Assembly (NCBI GenBank): GCA_963720235.1
Contig: OY970389.1
Location: 5,332,001 to 5,396,000, forward strand
Direction: 5' to 3'
Origin: JACMLC01 sp963720235
Lineage (GTDB): Bacteria > Acidobacteriota > Blastocatellia > Pyrinomonadales > Pyrinomonadaceae
Length of the DNA: 64,000 nt
The position numbers and the translations under genes are program-made. The stretch's first letter is position 1; each line of letters begins with the position of its first letter. The notes under the pieces are model-generated. The model searched no databases. It was not told where the DNA came from and saw only the letters and a program-made list of their open reading frames with translations. Shown here piece after piece: positions 23,578-31,577 of this stretch.

Positions 23578-24027
23578 TCAACTACTCATAATCTTGCGAT
23601 ATGCGACATACAAATCGGATAGTCTGTCTGCTGAAGCCGGATCGCTCCGGGCGAGCAAGGTAATAAGCTCATCACGTCCGGTAAACAAGGACTGCACACC
23701 CGCTCTTTGCGGCTGCGTCAAAGCCGAGGCATCACCTCTCTCAATTTCTGCATTAAGGGAAGTAAAGAACTGGCTGACAGCCTGACGGGCCGGTTCATAA
23801 TCGCCGCGCCTTGCGTCAATGACGGCTGAGGCAAGATTGCTCTGCATCCTGACGAGTGTTAATTGGCGTTCTGCCTCTGCCAGACTGTTGGCAGATTGAC
23901 GCGACTTGAGCCACATCGGGACGAGACCGAGCAGGAAGACAAAGAGCAGCACGCCCGCATAGATGGCGAGCCGCCGTATCATGGGAGGTGACTTGTATTC
24001 TACAGGCCGTATCTCTTCGTCGCTCAT
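23578..24027 (-). CDS. single-pass membrane protein of unknown function
   Basis: This is a 149-residue protein with a short acidic cytosolic N-terminus (MSDEEIRPVEYKSPP), one transmembrane helix (LAIYAGVLLFVFLLGLVPMW) and an extracytoplasmic helical domain (SLAEAERQLTLVRMQSNLAS, then DARRGDYEPARQAVSQFFTS). The domain looks TPR-like or four-helix-bundle-like, but no family is recognised. It sits between the RRM gene and a receiver-like gene on the same strand. The roughly 235-base gap to the RRM start is probably the RRM leader. Confidence 0.75.
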   Translation of the reverse strand: MSDEEIRPVEYKSPPMIRRLAIYAGVLLFVFLLGLVPMWLKSRQSANSLAEAERQLTLVRMQSNLASAVIDARRGDYEPARQAVSQFFTSLNAEIERGDASALTQPQRAGVQSLFTGRDELITLLARSDPASADRLSDLYVAYRKIMSS

Positions 24028-24138
24028 AGCTTGCCTTTCATCCTTCTCTTCAAAGAGTATTCAGTCGCTTGTGTTCTGCCGGTTGCTCTAATGTTATTCG
24101 AGCATGATGCAGATGTCGAATATAAAAAGGGAGCCGGG

Positions 24139-24549
24139 TTACTTATGCTCAAACCATTGCCTGCGATGAGAGACGGGCAGCAGAGTGCCGAGCAGATTGT
24201 TCAGAGAGTTAAAATCAATGGGCTGTGCGATGAATGAACTGCATCCGGCTTCGAGAGCGTTGGCTTGCTCTTCCAGAGTCGGGTAGGCAGACATGGCGAC
24301 AATGGGAACGTCGCATTCCCCTACGTGTTCGCGGATACATCGTGTGGCCTCAAAGCCACTGCGAAACGGCATTCTTAAAGACATCAGAATCAAATCAGGG
24401 CATCCGCCACGAGTCAATTCAATCGCCTCATGGCCGTTCGCAGCCTCGACTACGCGACAGCCTTCTCCCTCCAGCCAGAATCTCAACAGCGCGCGCGTAT
24501 CGTCAGAGTAATCGGCAACCAACACGGTCGGACGTTTGGTTACATGCAT
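24139..24549 (-). CDS. receiver-like protein lacking the phospho-acceptor Asp (second copy)
   Basis: This is a 136-residue response-regulator fold (PTVLVADYSDDTRALLRFWL, RGGCPDLILMSLRMPFRSGF, DVPIVAMSAYPTLEEQANAL). The normal DLxLMDLRMP motif reads DLILMSLRMP, with Ser coded by TCT in place of Asp. The conserved Lys before Pro is Gln (FIAQPID). The protein is otherwise well conserved, so the change is probably functional rather than decay. It resembles the plus-strand protein at 22531 in size and in having the same substitution with a different Ser codon. A TGTG-N8-CACA palindrome lies about 150 bases upstream. Confidence 0.85.
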   Translation of the reverse strand: MHVTKRPTVLVADYSDDTRALLRFWLEGEGCRVVEAANGHEAIELTRGGCPDLILMSLRMPFRSGFEATRCIREHVGECDVPIVAMSAYPTLEEQANALEAGCSSFIAQPIDFNSLNNLLGTLLPVSHRRQWFEHK

Positions 24550-24699
24550 CGGGGTCTCCTTGTCTGTTTGAAGGAAGCTTCAAAGAAATTCAACAAGCTT
24601 TATGGACACGGTTGCGAGAAAATGGTCTCAGCCTCGGGGGTTGAATTTCCATTTAAGGAATTGACTCCTGATGAGTAACACAGGCGATGAAAGCCTGTC

Positions 24700-24715
24700 T
24701 GTGCGGTAACACACA
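24700..24715. promoter_or_regulatory. Crp/Fnr-like operator TGTG-N8-CACA, site 3
   Basis: TGTGCGGTAACACACA, preceded by CTGTC and followed by TTGC, lies between the crp/fnr stop (24753) and the start of the receiver-like gene (24549). It can act on the latter's promoter. Its left half matches that of site 1. Confidence 0.45.
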
Positions 24716-24752
24716 TTGCAGGAAATAGTCTCTGGAAAGGATGAATGCGCCT

Positions 24753-25466
24753 TTATCCGAGCAAGCGGTCAAACTCGTCTTTGACCACCTTGTAGCACTC
24801 GCAGACAATCGTTTCCAGTTTCGGGCGGTCTAAAATCTTGATGTGGCCGCGAATATAGCTGATTGCTCCGTCATCTTGCAGCCGCCCAGCAGCCACCGTC
24901 ACGCCTTCGCGGCGCACGCCCAACATATCTGCTATCAACTCTTGCGTCATGATAAGGTCGTCCGCCTTGACGCGGTCGTGGCTTAACAGAAGCCAGCGGC
25001 AGAGTTGTTGTTCCACCGAATGAAGGCGATTGCAGACGGCTGTCTGTGAGATTTGTGTAATGAGAGCCTGCGTATAGCGCAGGAGCATCCGCTGAAACTG
25101 GCTGCCGAGCGCAAACTCTTTCTGCAATGCCCTGGCCTTCATCCTGAGCGCGCCTCCCGCGCTCTGTACGACAGCGCGGTTGGGCATCGTGTCGCCTCCC
25201 ATGAAGAGGGCAATACCAACCACTCCCTCGTTACCCGCCAGCCCCATCTCCGCAGATGAACCGTCTTCCATCAAGTAAAGCAGAGAGATGATGGCAGTCG
25301 TGGGGAAATAGACATAATCCAGATATTCCCCTGATTCATAGATGACTTCGCCAAGAGCAAAGGAAACCTGCTCCAGGTATGGCACGAGGCGTTCATATTC
25401 CTCCTCGGGAAGCGCGGCGAGGAGCTTGTTTTCGACCGAATCAAGACGTGTGACTAATTTAGACAT
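24753..25466 (-). CDS. Crp/Fnr family transcriptional regulator
   Basis: This is a 237-residue regulator with an N-terminal cyclic-nucleotide-binding-like beta barrel (FALGEVIYESGEYLDYVYFP, GNEGVVGIALFMGG) and a C-terminal winged helix (LIMTQELIADMLGVRREGVT, then VAAGRLQDDGAISYIRGHIK). The barrel lacks the usual RPA(R/S) cAMP phosphate loop, and there is no N-terminal FNR cysteine cluster, so the ligand is unknown. This subgroup is common in soil bacteria. TGTG-N8-CACA lies 66 bases upstream, suggesting autoregulation, and matching sites occur before neighbouring genes. Confidence 0.92.
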   Translation of the reverse strand: MSKLVTRLDSVENKLLAALPEEEYERLVPYLEQVSFALGEVIYESGEYLDYVYFPTTAIISLLYLMEDGSSAEMGLAGNEGVVGIALFMGGDTMPNRAVVQSAGGALRMKARALQKEFALGSQFQRMLLRYTQALITQISQTAVCNRLHSVEQQLCRWLLLSHDRVKADDLIMTQELIADMLGVRREGVTVAAGRLQDDGAISYIRGHIKILDRPKLETIVCECYKVVKDEFDRLLG

Positions 25467-25531
25467 GAATAGTTTTCACAGCTTCGAGCAAATTCAACTT
25501 ACACATCTTACTCGCAGGAGCATTTCACGTA

Positions 25532-25547
25532 TGTGGTCTAGCGCACA
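25532..25547. promoter_or_regulatory. Crp/Fnr-like operator TGTG-N8-CACA, site 4
   Basis: TGTGGTCTAGCGCACA, with flanks GTA and GACGG, lies between the divergent crp/fnr gene (start 25466) and the small membrane-protein gene at 25644. The reverse complement reads TGTGCGCTAGACCACA, nearly identical to site 1 (TGTGCGCTACGCCACA). Position fits autoregulation of crp/fnr. Confidence 0.55.
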
Positions 25548-25643
25548 GACGGCTCTATTGAGTTTAACTACTCTTAAATATAACACGAAGGTATCAGGGA
25601 GATTCAAGCAGGTCAGAGAGTTTGAGATAAGGAGAATACAATC

Positions 25644-25790
25644 ATGTTATGGACAATTCTGATAGTGTTACTGGTGCTCTGGTTGGTTGGCGCAATCGGC
25701 GGTATTGGCGGCAACCTGATTCACCTGTTGCTTGTCGTCGCGCTCGTTGTTCTCGTGCTCAATCTGCTCAAGGGCAGACGCACGATATAA
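25644..25790 (+). CDS. small lmo0937-type membrane protein, 48 aa
   Basis: This is a 48-residue very hydrophobic peptide (MLWTILIVLLVLWLVGAIGG onward), with a second helix rich in Leu/Val and a basic end KGRRTI. It matches the small lmo0937/DUF5670-type membrane proteins often induced by stress. AAGGAGA at 25629 gives a strong ribosome site. It shares the upstream region with the divergent crp/fnr gene and may be under the same operator. It was missed by simple length cut-offs. Confidence 0.82.
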   Translation: MLWTILIVLLVLWLVGAIGGIGGNLIHLLLVVALVVLVLNLLKGRRTI

Positions 25791-25824
25791 GTTGAGAGTG
25801 TGTGAGCAAGCGAAGGAAATGAAG

Positions 25825-26025
25825 ATGAAGACAAGGGGATTCGGCAAGTCAGTCATGGCCGCAGGCGTGGCCTGCATAATACTCTACATCCTGCTCGCGC
25901 TACGCAGTCCGTTTACATTTGACCTCGGTGGCACGGCCAATATCTTGTTCTACGCGGGCATTGTGGCCCTCCCTCTCGGCCTCATATTGCTTTGGACAGG
26001 TGAGATGAAGAGCCGTGAGGAATAG
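25825..26025 (+). CDS. small two-helix membrane protein
   Basis: This is a 66-residue protein with two transmembrane helices (KSVMAAGVACIILYILLALR and ANILFYAGIVALPLGLILLW) and a charged C-terminus GEMKSREE. No family is recognised. ATG 25825 is preferred because AAGGA at 25813 is 8 bases upstream; ATG 25819 is closer and in frame. It follows the lmo0937-type gene by 34 bases and is probably co-transcribed with it. A hairpin follows the stop. Confidence 0.68.
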   Translation: MKTRGFGKSVMAAGVACIILYILLALRSPFTFDLGGTANILFYAGIVALPLGLILLWTGEMKSREE

Positions 26026-26030
26026 CGGTG

Positions 26031-26067
26031 CGGGCTACTGCCCTTTAGTTCACGGGGCAGTAGCCCG
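26031..26067. terminator. hairpin terminator
   Basis: CGGGCTACTGCCC, ten bases, then GGGCAGTAGCCCG (13-bp stem). It starts 5 bases after the stop of the small two-helix protein. The following 140 bases up to the convergent secreted-protein gene show nothing further that I can identify. Confidence 0.72.
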
Positions 26068-26210
26068 ACCGTCAGCGAGGGCGTAGTCGATTGCAATTTG
26101 AGCATACCTCCGGCAAGCTGCCGGGCATCCCACTTGTCCGGCAGCGATGTTGGCTGGTTAAGTTAAAAGCGCGAGCTTAAAGCTCAGCCAGATTGAGCAA
26201 AGCCTTGAAC

Positions 26211-26678
26211 TTAGAAATCATAGCGGCTTGTGATGTAACCGCTATAGTGCCAGTTCTCGGCATAGCCTGAGGGCGTGCCTACGTAGAGCTTGAAATAATT
26301 TCCCACAGACCCGCTCAGGCCGTAAGCCTTGCCGACGCAATCGTCACAGACCAGCGTTCCATTGCGCTTGATGTCATAGAGACCATCAATCGAGTCTCCG
26401 TCTGTGCCGGTCACGCTGACCAACTCGAAGTCATAGTTAAGAGTCGTTGAGACAACTGCATAGGCGCGGAAGTAGGCTGTGCCGCCGCCGCCTTCCGTCC
26501 ATGCCGTAGCCATGTCGCCACTGACGAAGCTTGAGTACTGTGTGCTAGTACTGTAGTCAATCAGGTAAAGCGGTCTCGTGGACCAGACGCTGTGTGTGCT
26601 CTGCGCTAACGCTGCGGTCGCCGGAAACAGAGCCAGAATGGTGAAGAGCAAGCCTAGTCTGAATGTGAGTTTAATCAT
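26211..26678 (-). CDS. secreted hypothetical protein, 155 aa
   Basis: This protein has a clear Sec signal peptide (LGLLFTILALFPATAALAQS, cleavage after ALA-Q). The mature protein is small, Tyr/Ser/Gly-rich and probably all beta, with one CxxC pair (LVCDDCVGKAYG). No family is recognised. An ideal AGGAGG precedes ATG 26678. It lies downstream of the large tyrosinase gene on the same strand but behind a hairpin, so it is probably transcribed separately. Confidence 0.78.
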   Translation of the reverse strand: MIKLTFRLGLLFTILALFPATAALAQSTHSVWSTRPLYLIDYSTSTQYSSFVSGDMATAWTEGGGGTAYFRAYAVVSTTLNYDFELVSVTGTDGDSIDGLYDIKRNGTLVCDDCVGKAYGLSGSVGNYFKLYVGTPSGYAENWHYSGYITSRYDF

Positions 26679-26764
26679 GTGAGCCTCCTGAAAGTCGCGG
26701 TCTCCCGCGAGAGATAAGCTACTTGCGAGGCGAGTAGCGTGAGTGTTTACCCTTTTGATTGTAT

Positions 26765-26798
26765 GGACAGAGCGAAGGTCTGAACCCTCGCTCTGTCC
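26765..26798 (-). terminator. hairpin downstream of the tyrosinase gene
   Basis: GGACAGAGCGA, 12 bases, then TCGCTCTGTCC on the plus strand. On the minus strand this hairpin comes 44 bases after the tyrosinase stop, ahead of the small secreted protein gene. The flank is A/T-rich but lacks a long U-tract. Confidence 0.6.
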
Positions 26799-26841
26799 TT
26801 TGCGCTTACAACCGCCTTTAAGTTCGGCAGGTTGAAGAGAG

Positions 26842-29800
26842 TTAGTGTATCCCTACATGTATGGGATTAGATTGGCTGGTCGCTCCGCGATCATCCGTCG
26901 CCACTGCCCAGACCATGTAATGCCCCGGCGTGAGCAGTTTGAGCGGGATTGTGTAAGTCGAACCTGAACGCGTTCCTTTGCCAATCAGTTTTTCGGGAGA
27001 CATAAAGAAGTCAGCCTCCTTGACATAAAATTCAACTTGCTTGATGCCGTCTGTGACATCTGTTGCGTTGGCGACAAGTTGTATATTTGCGCCGACAGAG
27101 AACATCGCGCCGTCGTTCGGCTGAGTCAGCAGGACAACGGGCGGCACGTTTTCAAGCACAACGACGGTTGTATCCGTGATGGACTGTCGCTGCTCGTTGT
27201 CCAATGCAATGGCCCGCAGGCGGTGCGCTCCGGGTGACGCGCCCTGCCATTGGAAGATATAAGGCGCAGTGTCATCCGTGCCGAGCAGTTTTCCATCCGC
27301 ATAGAATGAGACAGACTTGATTTGCCCGTCTGTGTCGAGAGCTTCGGCTTGAATCGGAATGACCTGTCCTGTTTGCCACAGCGAGCCTTCGATGGGCGGG
27401 ATGAAAGCTACATCCGGCGCGAAGCCCTGCGCTGCGGGGTTAGCATAAAGTTCCAGGTCGAAGGTCAGGTCTTGACTGTCGAGCGAGTTCTGGTGAAGCT
27501 CGACGGCGATTGTGTTGCGGCCCGCGCGCAGAAGTCCACGGTTCACAGGAATCGGGAAAAATACTTCCTCCTCCAATCCGTCCACATCGCGTGTCGCCAA
27601 AGTTGATGGCGAGACTGCGCCTCCCGCAAGGTTGATACGGTGAACTTCTGTTCCGTTCAGATAGACCACTGCGCCATCGTCACGCTTGAGCCGCAAGATA
27701 AGACTTCTGTAAAAGCTTGGGTCTGCGACATCGAACGTGTGGCGGAAGTAGGTGGCGATGCGTCTTGAATCTGGCGACGCGCCGCTAATGTTTGTCAGAG
27801 GGTCGTCGCCGAATCCTAACTCTGCGCGGCCCTGTTTCCACTGTGAATCATCGAAACCCGTTGAGGTCCAATTCGCGCCGGGGCTCGGCGCATTATCCAG
27901 ATAACGCCACTGGCTGCCCGCCTTGACGAGCACAATCTTCTGGAAGTCCGTTTCAAATCGTTGCCCGCCGACAACAGCATTCGGATTACCGGGCGCGCCA
28001 AGTTGTATCAAGTCCCACTTAGGAATTACTCCCTGCGCGACCTGATAATTTTTGAAGAGCTCAAAACGCACTTCAACTGCGAACGTCTCCTGCGGTTCGA
28101 GCCGTATGTTTTGAAGCACAGCTTCCGGGGAATTGACTTTGATGGTGGTTGGGCCAACGACTTCAATCCCCTGTCCGGCTGAACGGCCTTCGCGCCAACG
28201 CGCAAACAGTTCCGGTTTCAAATCCACGTAGATGTTGCCGTACTGTAAGAACGAAGGGCCATCATGGGCTTTCACCAGTCGCAGTTCAGCAATCACAGTT
28301 TGAGCGAAGATGTTGCGAATCAGAATTGACGCGGCCAATGCGCTGCCGGGGAAATTGTCCACTACTGTGACATTTTTCCATGCAATGTTGTTGTTGTTCT
28401 TGGTGTTGAGATTTACGTCAACGGTCTCAGGAAATGTCATGCCGTAAGGCGGAGTGGTTGAGGTCTCTATACGACCAAGCAGGCACATGTGACCGGGGTC
28501 GCCAAAGCATGCGAAGTCGGCAGGATTGGGCGGATACCACGGAATCTGTATCACGCATGCTTCGCCCGGCTGCAAGATTGGAACGACAAGCGGCGCGGTG
28601 TCGTAAATCGGCGGCGAGACAACCGATGCATGCTTCGGATTCTTGACCACGATGTAGCCGTCCGCGATTGTCCAGGGCTGGATAGCCGTGCCAGTTCCGT
28701 CCCAGGGTCTCATATTAGTTGTGATGTTGATGTTGCCGGAATGGCCGTCATAGGCTGTCGCCGGATCAAGCCTCGTCAGCGACGCAGGGTTGCGTTGCCA
28801 CTGAGACCAGAGCCTGTCTGCGTTGCCATGCAGCATGAAGAAGAAAGGGTCTTCGGCAGCCGTCGGAACGGAACTCATGTTGCCGCCGAAGCCGCCGATA
28901 TAAACGTGCGAGTAGTTGTGTGGATGATTTGGATTGCCTTCCAAATTTAGGTTGAAGCCGCTGGGGGCATAAGTAGGTATCGCCATCAAAGAGGCGTCTG
29001 TCGTTGTGGTCGGCGTCGGACAGCATGGATTGCCTCCGAGATTGCGCTGGACAGTCGGCGGCGATAAAGCGGGCATGAACGGCGCGCCGATGCTCACTAA
29101 GCCGCCGCTTCCTGACGCGCCCATAAAGGTCGGAGTCATCAGACTCGTCGGATTAGTTGTCCAATCCCAGTAAAGCAGCTTGACGAGCGGATTGGCTTCC
29201 TGAAGTAGAACTTCGTAACGATTGATAAACTCCCTGTGCCACGGCAGGAAAGCAGATGTGCCGTGTCTGTTGCTTGGGCCAAGCTGGTGCACTTCATCCT
29301 GCTTGTGCCAGTAGGTGATGCCGCCCGGAAAGACGAAGGATGGATTTGTTCCCACCGCTAGGATAGCATCGCGGTAAGCGTCGCGCTCAGCCGTCGTCGC
29401 CGTCGCAGCATTCTTGCGCGGCTTCGTAACTTCCGCTCCATAGAGCTTGGTTGGCCCACAGTTGTTCGCCATGTAATCCACCCATTGCGCAGACCAGCCA
29501 AGACCTGTGGATGCCTTGGCCCAGTAAAGCCTCAATCGCTCAGTTCCGGTTGAGGCCGAAGTGCCGCGATTACGCACGCGCACATAGACGTAGTTGGGCG
29601 TGCTGTACTTCGGGTCACGATACTCCGGGTTTTCGTGCGCGAGCGGAGTCCACGGAGGTGTCAATTCGGGAAAGGGAAAAGGTTGATAACCGGGGTCTGG
29701 GTTATTGCGAACCCAGATGTCTTCTGTCACCCACATCGGGCCGGGGTCTCCGTTCGGCTCGATGCCTGTGTCCAGAGGCGTGTCCTTGATGTAGAGGTCA

Positions 29801-29928
29801 GGGCCAGCCTGTGCGCCCTTGCCGCCCTTGATGTCATTAACTTTCAAAGCCTGCATGTGTCCGACAGTCAGTACCGGCAGACACACGATTACCAGAGAGA
29901 GGATGAGGCTGAGCATTTTCCGCTTCAT
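26842..29928 (-). CDS. large secreted tyrosinase-domain protein with Ig-like modules
   Basis: This is a 1028-residue exported copper enzyme. A signal peptide (LSLILSLVIVCLPVLTVGH) is followed by an N-terminal beta region and then the tyrosinase core at about residues 150-380. The CuA site includes YWHKQDEVHQLG and HGTSAFLPWHREFINRYE. The CuB site includes HPHNYSHVYIGG and DPFFFMLHGNADRLWSQW. The rest is accessory: beta-sandwich segments, a galactose-binding-like module (SQWRYLDNAPSPGANW near 680) and two C-terminal Ig-like domains (IPPIEGSLWQTGQVIPIQAE and VPPVVLLTQPNDGAMFSVGA). Tyrosinases oxidise phenols to quinones; the substrate here is unknown and no caddie protein is seen nearby. AAGGAG precedes ATG 29928. 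Confidence 0.93.
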   Translation of the reverse strand: MKRKMLSLILSLVIVCLPVLTVGHMQALKVNDIKGGKGAQAGPDLYIKDTPLDTGIEPNGDPGPMWVTEDIWVRNNPDPGYQPFPFPELTPPWTPLAHENPEYRDPKYSTPNYVYVRVRNRGTSASTGTERLRLYWAKASTGLGWSAQWVDYMANNCGPTKLYGAEVTKPRKNAATATTAERDAYRDAILAVGTNPSFVFPGGITYWHKQDEVHQLGPSNRHGTSAFLPWHREFINRYEVLLQEANPLVKLLYWDWTTNPTSLMTPTFMGASGSGGLVSIGAPFMPALSPPTVQRNLGGNPCCPTPTTTTDASLMAIPTYAPSGFNLNLEGNPNHPHNYSHVYIGGFGGNMSSVPTAAEDPFFFMLHGNADRLWSQWQRNPASLTRLDPATAYDGHSGNINITTNMRPWDGTGTAIQPWTIADGYIVVKNPKHASVVSPPIYDTAPLVVPILQPGEACVIQIPWYPPNPADFACFGDPGHMCLLGRIETSTTPPYGMTFPETVDVNLNTKNNNNIAWKNVTVVDNFPGSALAASILIRNIFAQTVIAELRLVKAHDGPSFLQYGNIYVDLKPELFARWREGRSAGQGIEVVGPTTIKVNSPEAVLQNIRLEPQETFAVEVRFELFKNYQVAQGVIPKWDLIQLGAPGNPNAVVGGQRFETDFQKIVLVKAGSQWRYLDNAPSPGANWTSTGFDDSQWKQGRAELGFGDDPLTNISGASPDSRRIATYFRHTFDVADPSFYRSLILRLKRDDGAVVYLNGTEVHRINLAGGAVSPSTLATRDVDGLEEEVFFPIPVNRGLLRAGRNTIAVELHQNSLDSQDLTFDLELYANPAAQGFAPDVAFIPPIEGSLWQTGQVIPIQAEALDTDGQIKSVSFYADGKLLGTDDTAPYIFQWQGASPGAHRLRAIALDNEQRQSITDTTVVVLENVPPVVLLTQPNDGAMFSVGANIQLVANATDVTDGIKQVEFYVKEADFFMSPEKLIGKGTRSGSTYTIPLKLLTPGHYMVWAVATDDRGATSQSNPIHVGIH

Positions 29929-30261
29929 GAGTTTCTCCTTGTAAAGAGTCCTCCACCAGAGGCGAGGGTAGATGTCAGAGGTGAAAACTCGGATTTGGAA
30001 TTAAATCTGTAGCAAGTTGGTGAACGTGATGAATGAGGCTCCCACTGTCCTCATGCTCACAAGTGTCTTTGCTCTCCTTATAAGTCTGACTTGTTGATGT
30101 CAGAGAACTTTGATTGCCCGTGAGGCGCGAGGAAATAAAGAGACGAGGTGCATCTCACGGAGAATTGCTATAGAAAATAACCTTCAAGGATAGATGCAAG
30201 ATAGTCCTCTGGCCCACAAGTGTCAATGGTTTTTGGTAGTGATGTAATTGTGTGTTGCTGA
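29929..30261. other. gene-free stretch upstream of the tyrosinase gene
   Basis: This stretch must contain the tyrosinase promoter (minus strand) and the end of the XRE regulator gene. I see no convincing -35/-10 pair, no long palindrome and no open frame with coding character. Confidence 0.4.
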
Positions 30262-30552
30262 TTAGCGGTGACGGTGAAAGTGTTTCGCCTTGCTTGGCAA
30301 CTTTGTGGGCAAGTCCAACTCATCATTAGCCAGCACATCTAAACAGACGCCCGCAACCTCAGCATATTTCAAAAGCAGAGTAAGGGGCGGCTCATGCGTT
30401 CCTTGCTCATAACTTGAAATTCTCTTTTGCGTCACGAAATCCTCAGCATCCAAGCGCGTGATTAACTCATTCTGCGATAGTTCAAGCGCGGCGCGAATCT
30501 GCCTTAGTTTCGCGGCTAGACGTTCCGGCCTCTGGCGCGGCTTAATGCCCAC
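30262..30552 (-). CDS. XRE-family helix-turn-helix regulator
   Basis: This is a 96-residue small DNA-binding protein with a Cro/C1-type HTH (LRQIRAALELSQNELITRLD, then KRISSYEQGTHEPPLTLLLK). It ends in a basic tail KAKHFHRHR. Starts at GTG 30552 behind AGGAGG. It lies on the same strand as and just upstream of the tyrosinase gene, 333 bases away, and could regulate it; that is inference from position. There is no paired toxin gene. Confidence 0.88.
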   Translation of the reverse strand: MGIKPRQRPERLAAKLRQIRAALELSQNELITRLDAEDFVTQKRISSYEQGTHEPPLTLLLKYAEVAGVCLDVLANDELDLPTKLPSKAKHFHRHR

Positions 30553-30802
30553 TAGGATTGACCTCCTAATGAGACATTGCGCGTACAGACCTTGCCTCTT
30601 ACCGTGAATACGGTTAATATCTGTTCGCTCAAAACCTCTGCCGTGAGAAGAAACCTTTCATCTCGCACGGCGATGCTCATTTACTCAGTTTTGAGATTGA
30701 GGGTTGAGCGACGCATTAGCCGTTACTTAGTTTTCAAAGACTAAATCGCGCTCAATATAGCAGAGAGCGCAAACCTCATAAAGCTTTATAGGGAAATTGA
30801 AA

Positions 30803-30834
30803 AAGGGATGCGCTTGGGGTGAAGCGCATCCCTT
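30803..30834. terminator. hairpin in intergenic region
   Basis: AAGGGATGCGCTT, six bases, AAGCGCATCCCTT: a 13-bp perfect stem. It is 200 bases after the stop of the 131-aa protein gene in the minus direction and may end its transcript. Confidence 0.55.
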
Positions 30835-30880
30835 CCGCTCGCCTCTCTACACGGCTGCGAGAGTTGGCTTGTAGCGGAGA

Positions 30881-30923
30881 GGCCGTCGCGCCCATTCGCA
30901 CTCCCACGCGGGGCGTGACGGCC
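30881..30923. other. second GC-rich hairpin in the 30553-31030 gap
   Basis: GGCCGTCGCGCCC and GGGCGTGACGGCC pair (one G-U) across a 17-base loop. Together with the hairpin at 30803 it fills most of an otherwise gene-free 478-bp gap. It could be a terminator, an attenuator or a structured RNA. No small reading frame with a ribosome site was seen. Confidence 0.45.
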
Positions 30924-31030
30924 TTGCTATTGCTACTGGATTAAACCTCTGCCCTGAGCATCCTGATAGTACGGACTGAAAGACTGGGTGTGGGACGACA
31001 CAGTTAGAGGTTTGTAACCCTGTCTCCTGA

Positions 31031-31426
31031 CTACTTCGCGGCGAACTTCTTCCTAAGCTCCTTCAGCCTGTCCTTATAGATGTTTTGGAAGAACTCGCTC
31101 TTGATGTCAGCAATCTCCTTCTCGTATTCAGCCAAAATCACAACGGCGGACGCCTTGTGGAGTTCGATGGCTTTATCAATTGACTTGATCCGATCCTGTT
31201 TTTCCTTGTCTTCCTCGTACTTCTTACGATCCGTTTTCAACTCTTCAATCAGACGCAGTAAGCCCTCTAACGCCATGTCTTTCCCGTTCATCAGGGTAGT
31301 TGTGTCTTCTGCTCTGGCTATCGCCGCGAGCACAGCCGTCATCAAGTCGGCGAGCAGGATGTGCGTCGCCCCAAGCTCCGTTGCCGGAGTTTGCACGCTT
31401 ATCTTATCTGTTGTCGCCATTGTCAT
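31031..31426 (-). CDS. hypothetical coiled-coil protein, 131 aa
   Basis: This is a soluble protein with a mixed N-terminal half (TPATELGATHILLADLMTAV) and a long charged helix (LRLIEELKTDRKKYEEDKEK and onward to KDRLKELRKKFAAK) typical of a coiled coil. No family is recognised. ATG 31426 or 31420; GGAGATAATGAC lies just upstream. It lies between the M4 protease and XRE genes, all on the minus strand, but gaps with hairpins separate them. Confidence 0.7.
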   Translation of the reverse strand: MTMATTDKISVQTPATELGATHILLADLMTAVLAAIARAEDTTTLMNGKDMALEGLLRLIEELKTDRKKYEEDKEKQDRIKSIDKAIELHKASAVVILAEYEKEIADIKSEFFQNIYKDRLKELRKKFAAK

Positions 31427-31577
31427 TATCTCCTTTTCGTGGTTTTTCAGCTTCAGGACTCAATTGTTCGCGCTTCTTTCAATAGCGCTCTGCGCGTGGA
31501 AGAGGAACAGCATCGCAAATTATCTGAAAGATTGGGTGCTGTCTTTGCCGTTCCAGACGCCGAATCCGCATCTAATC

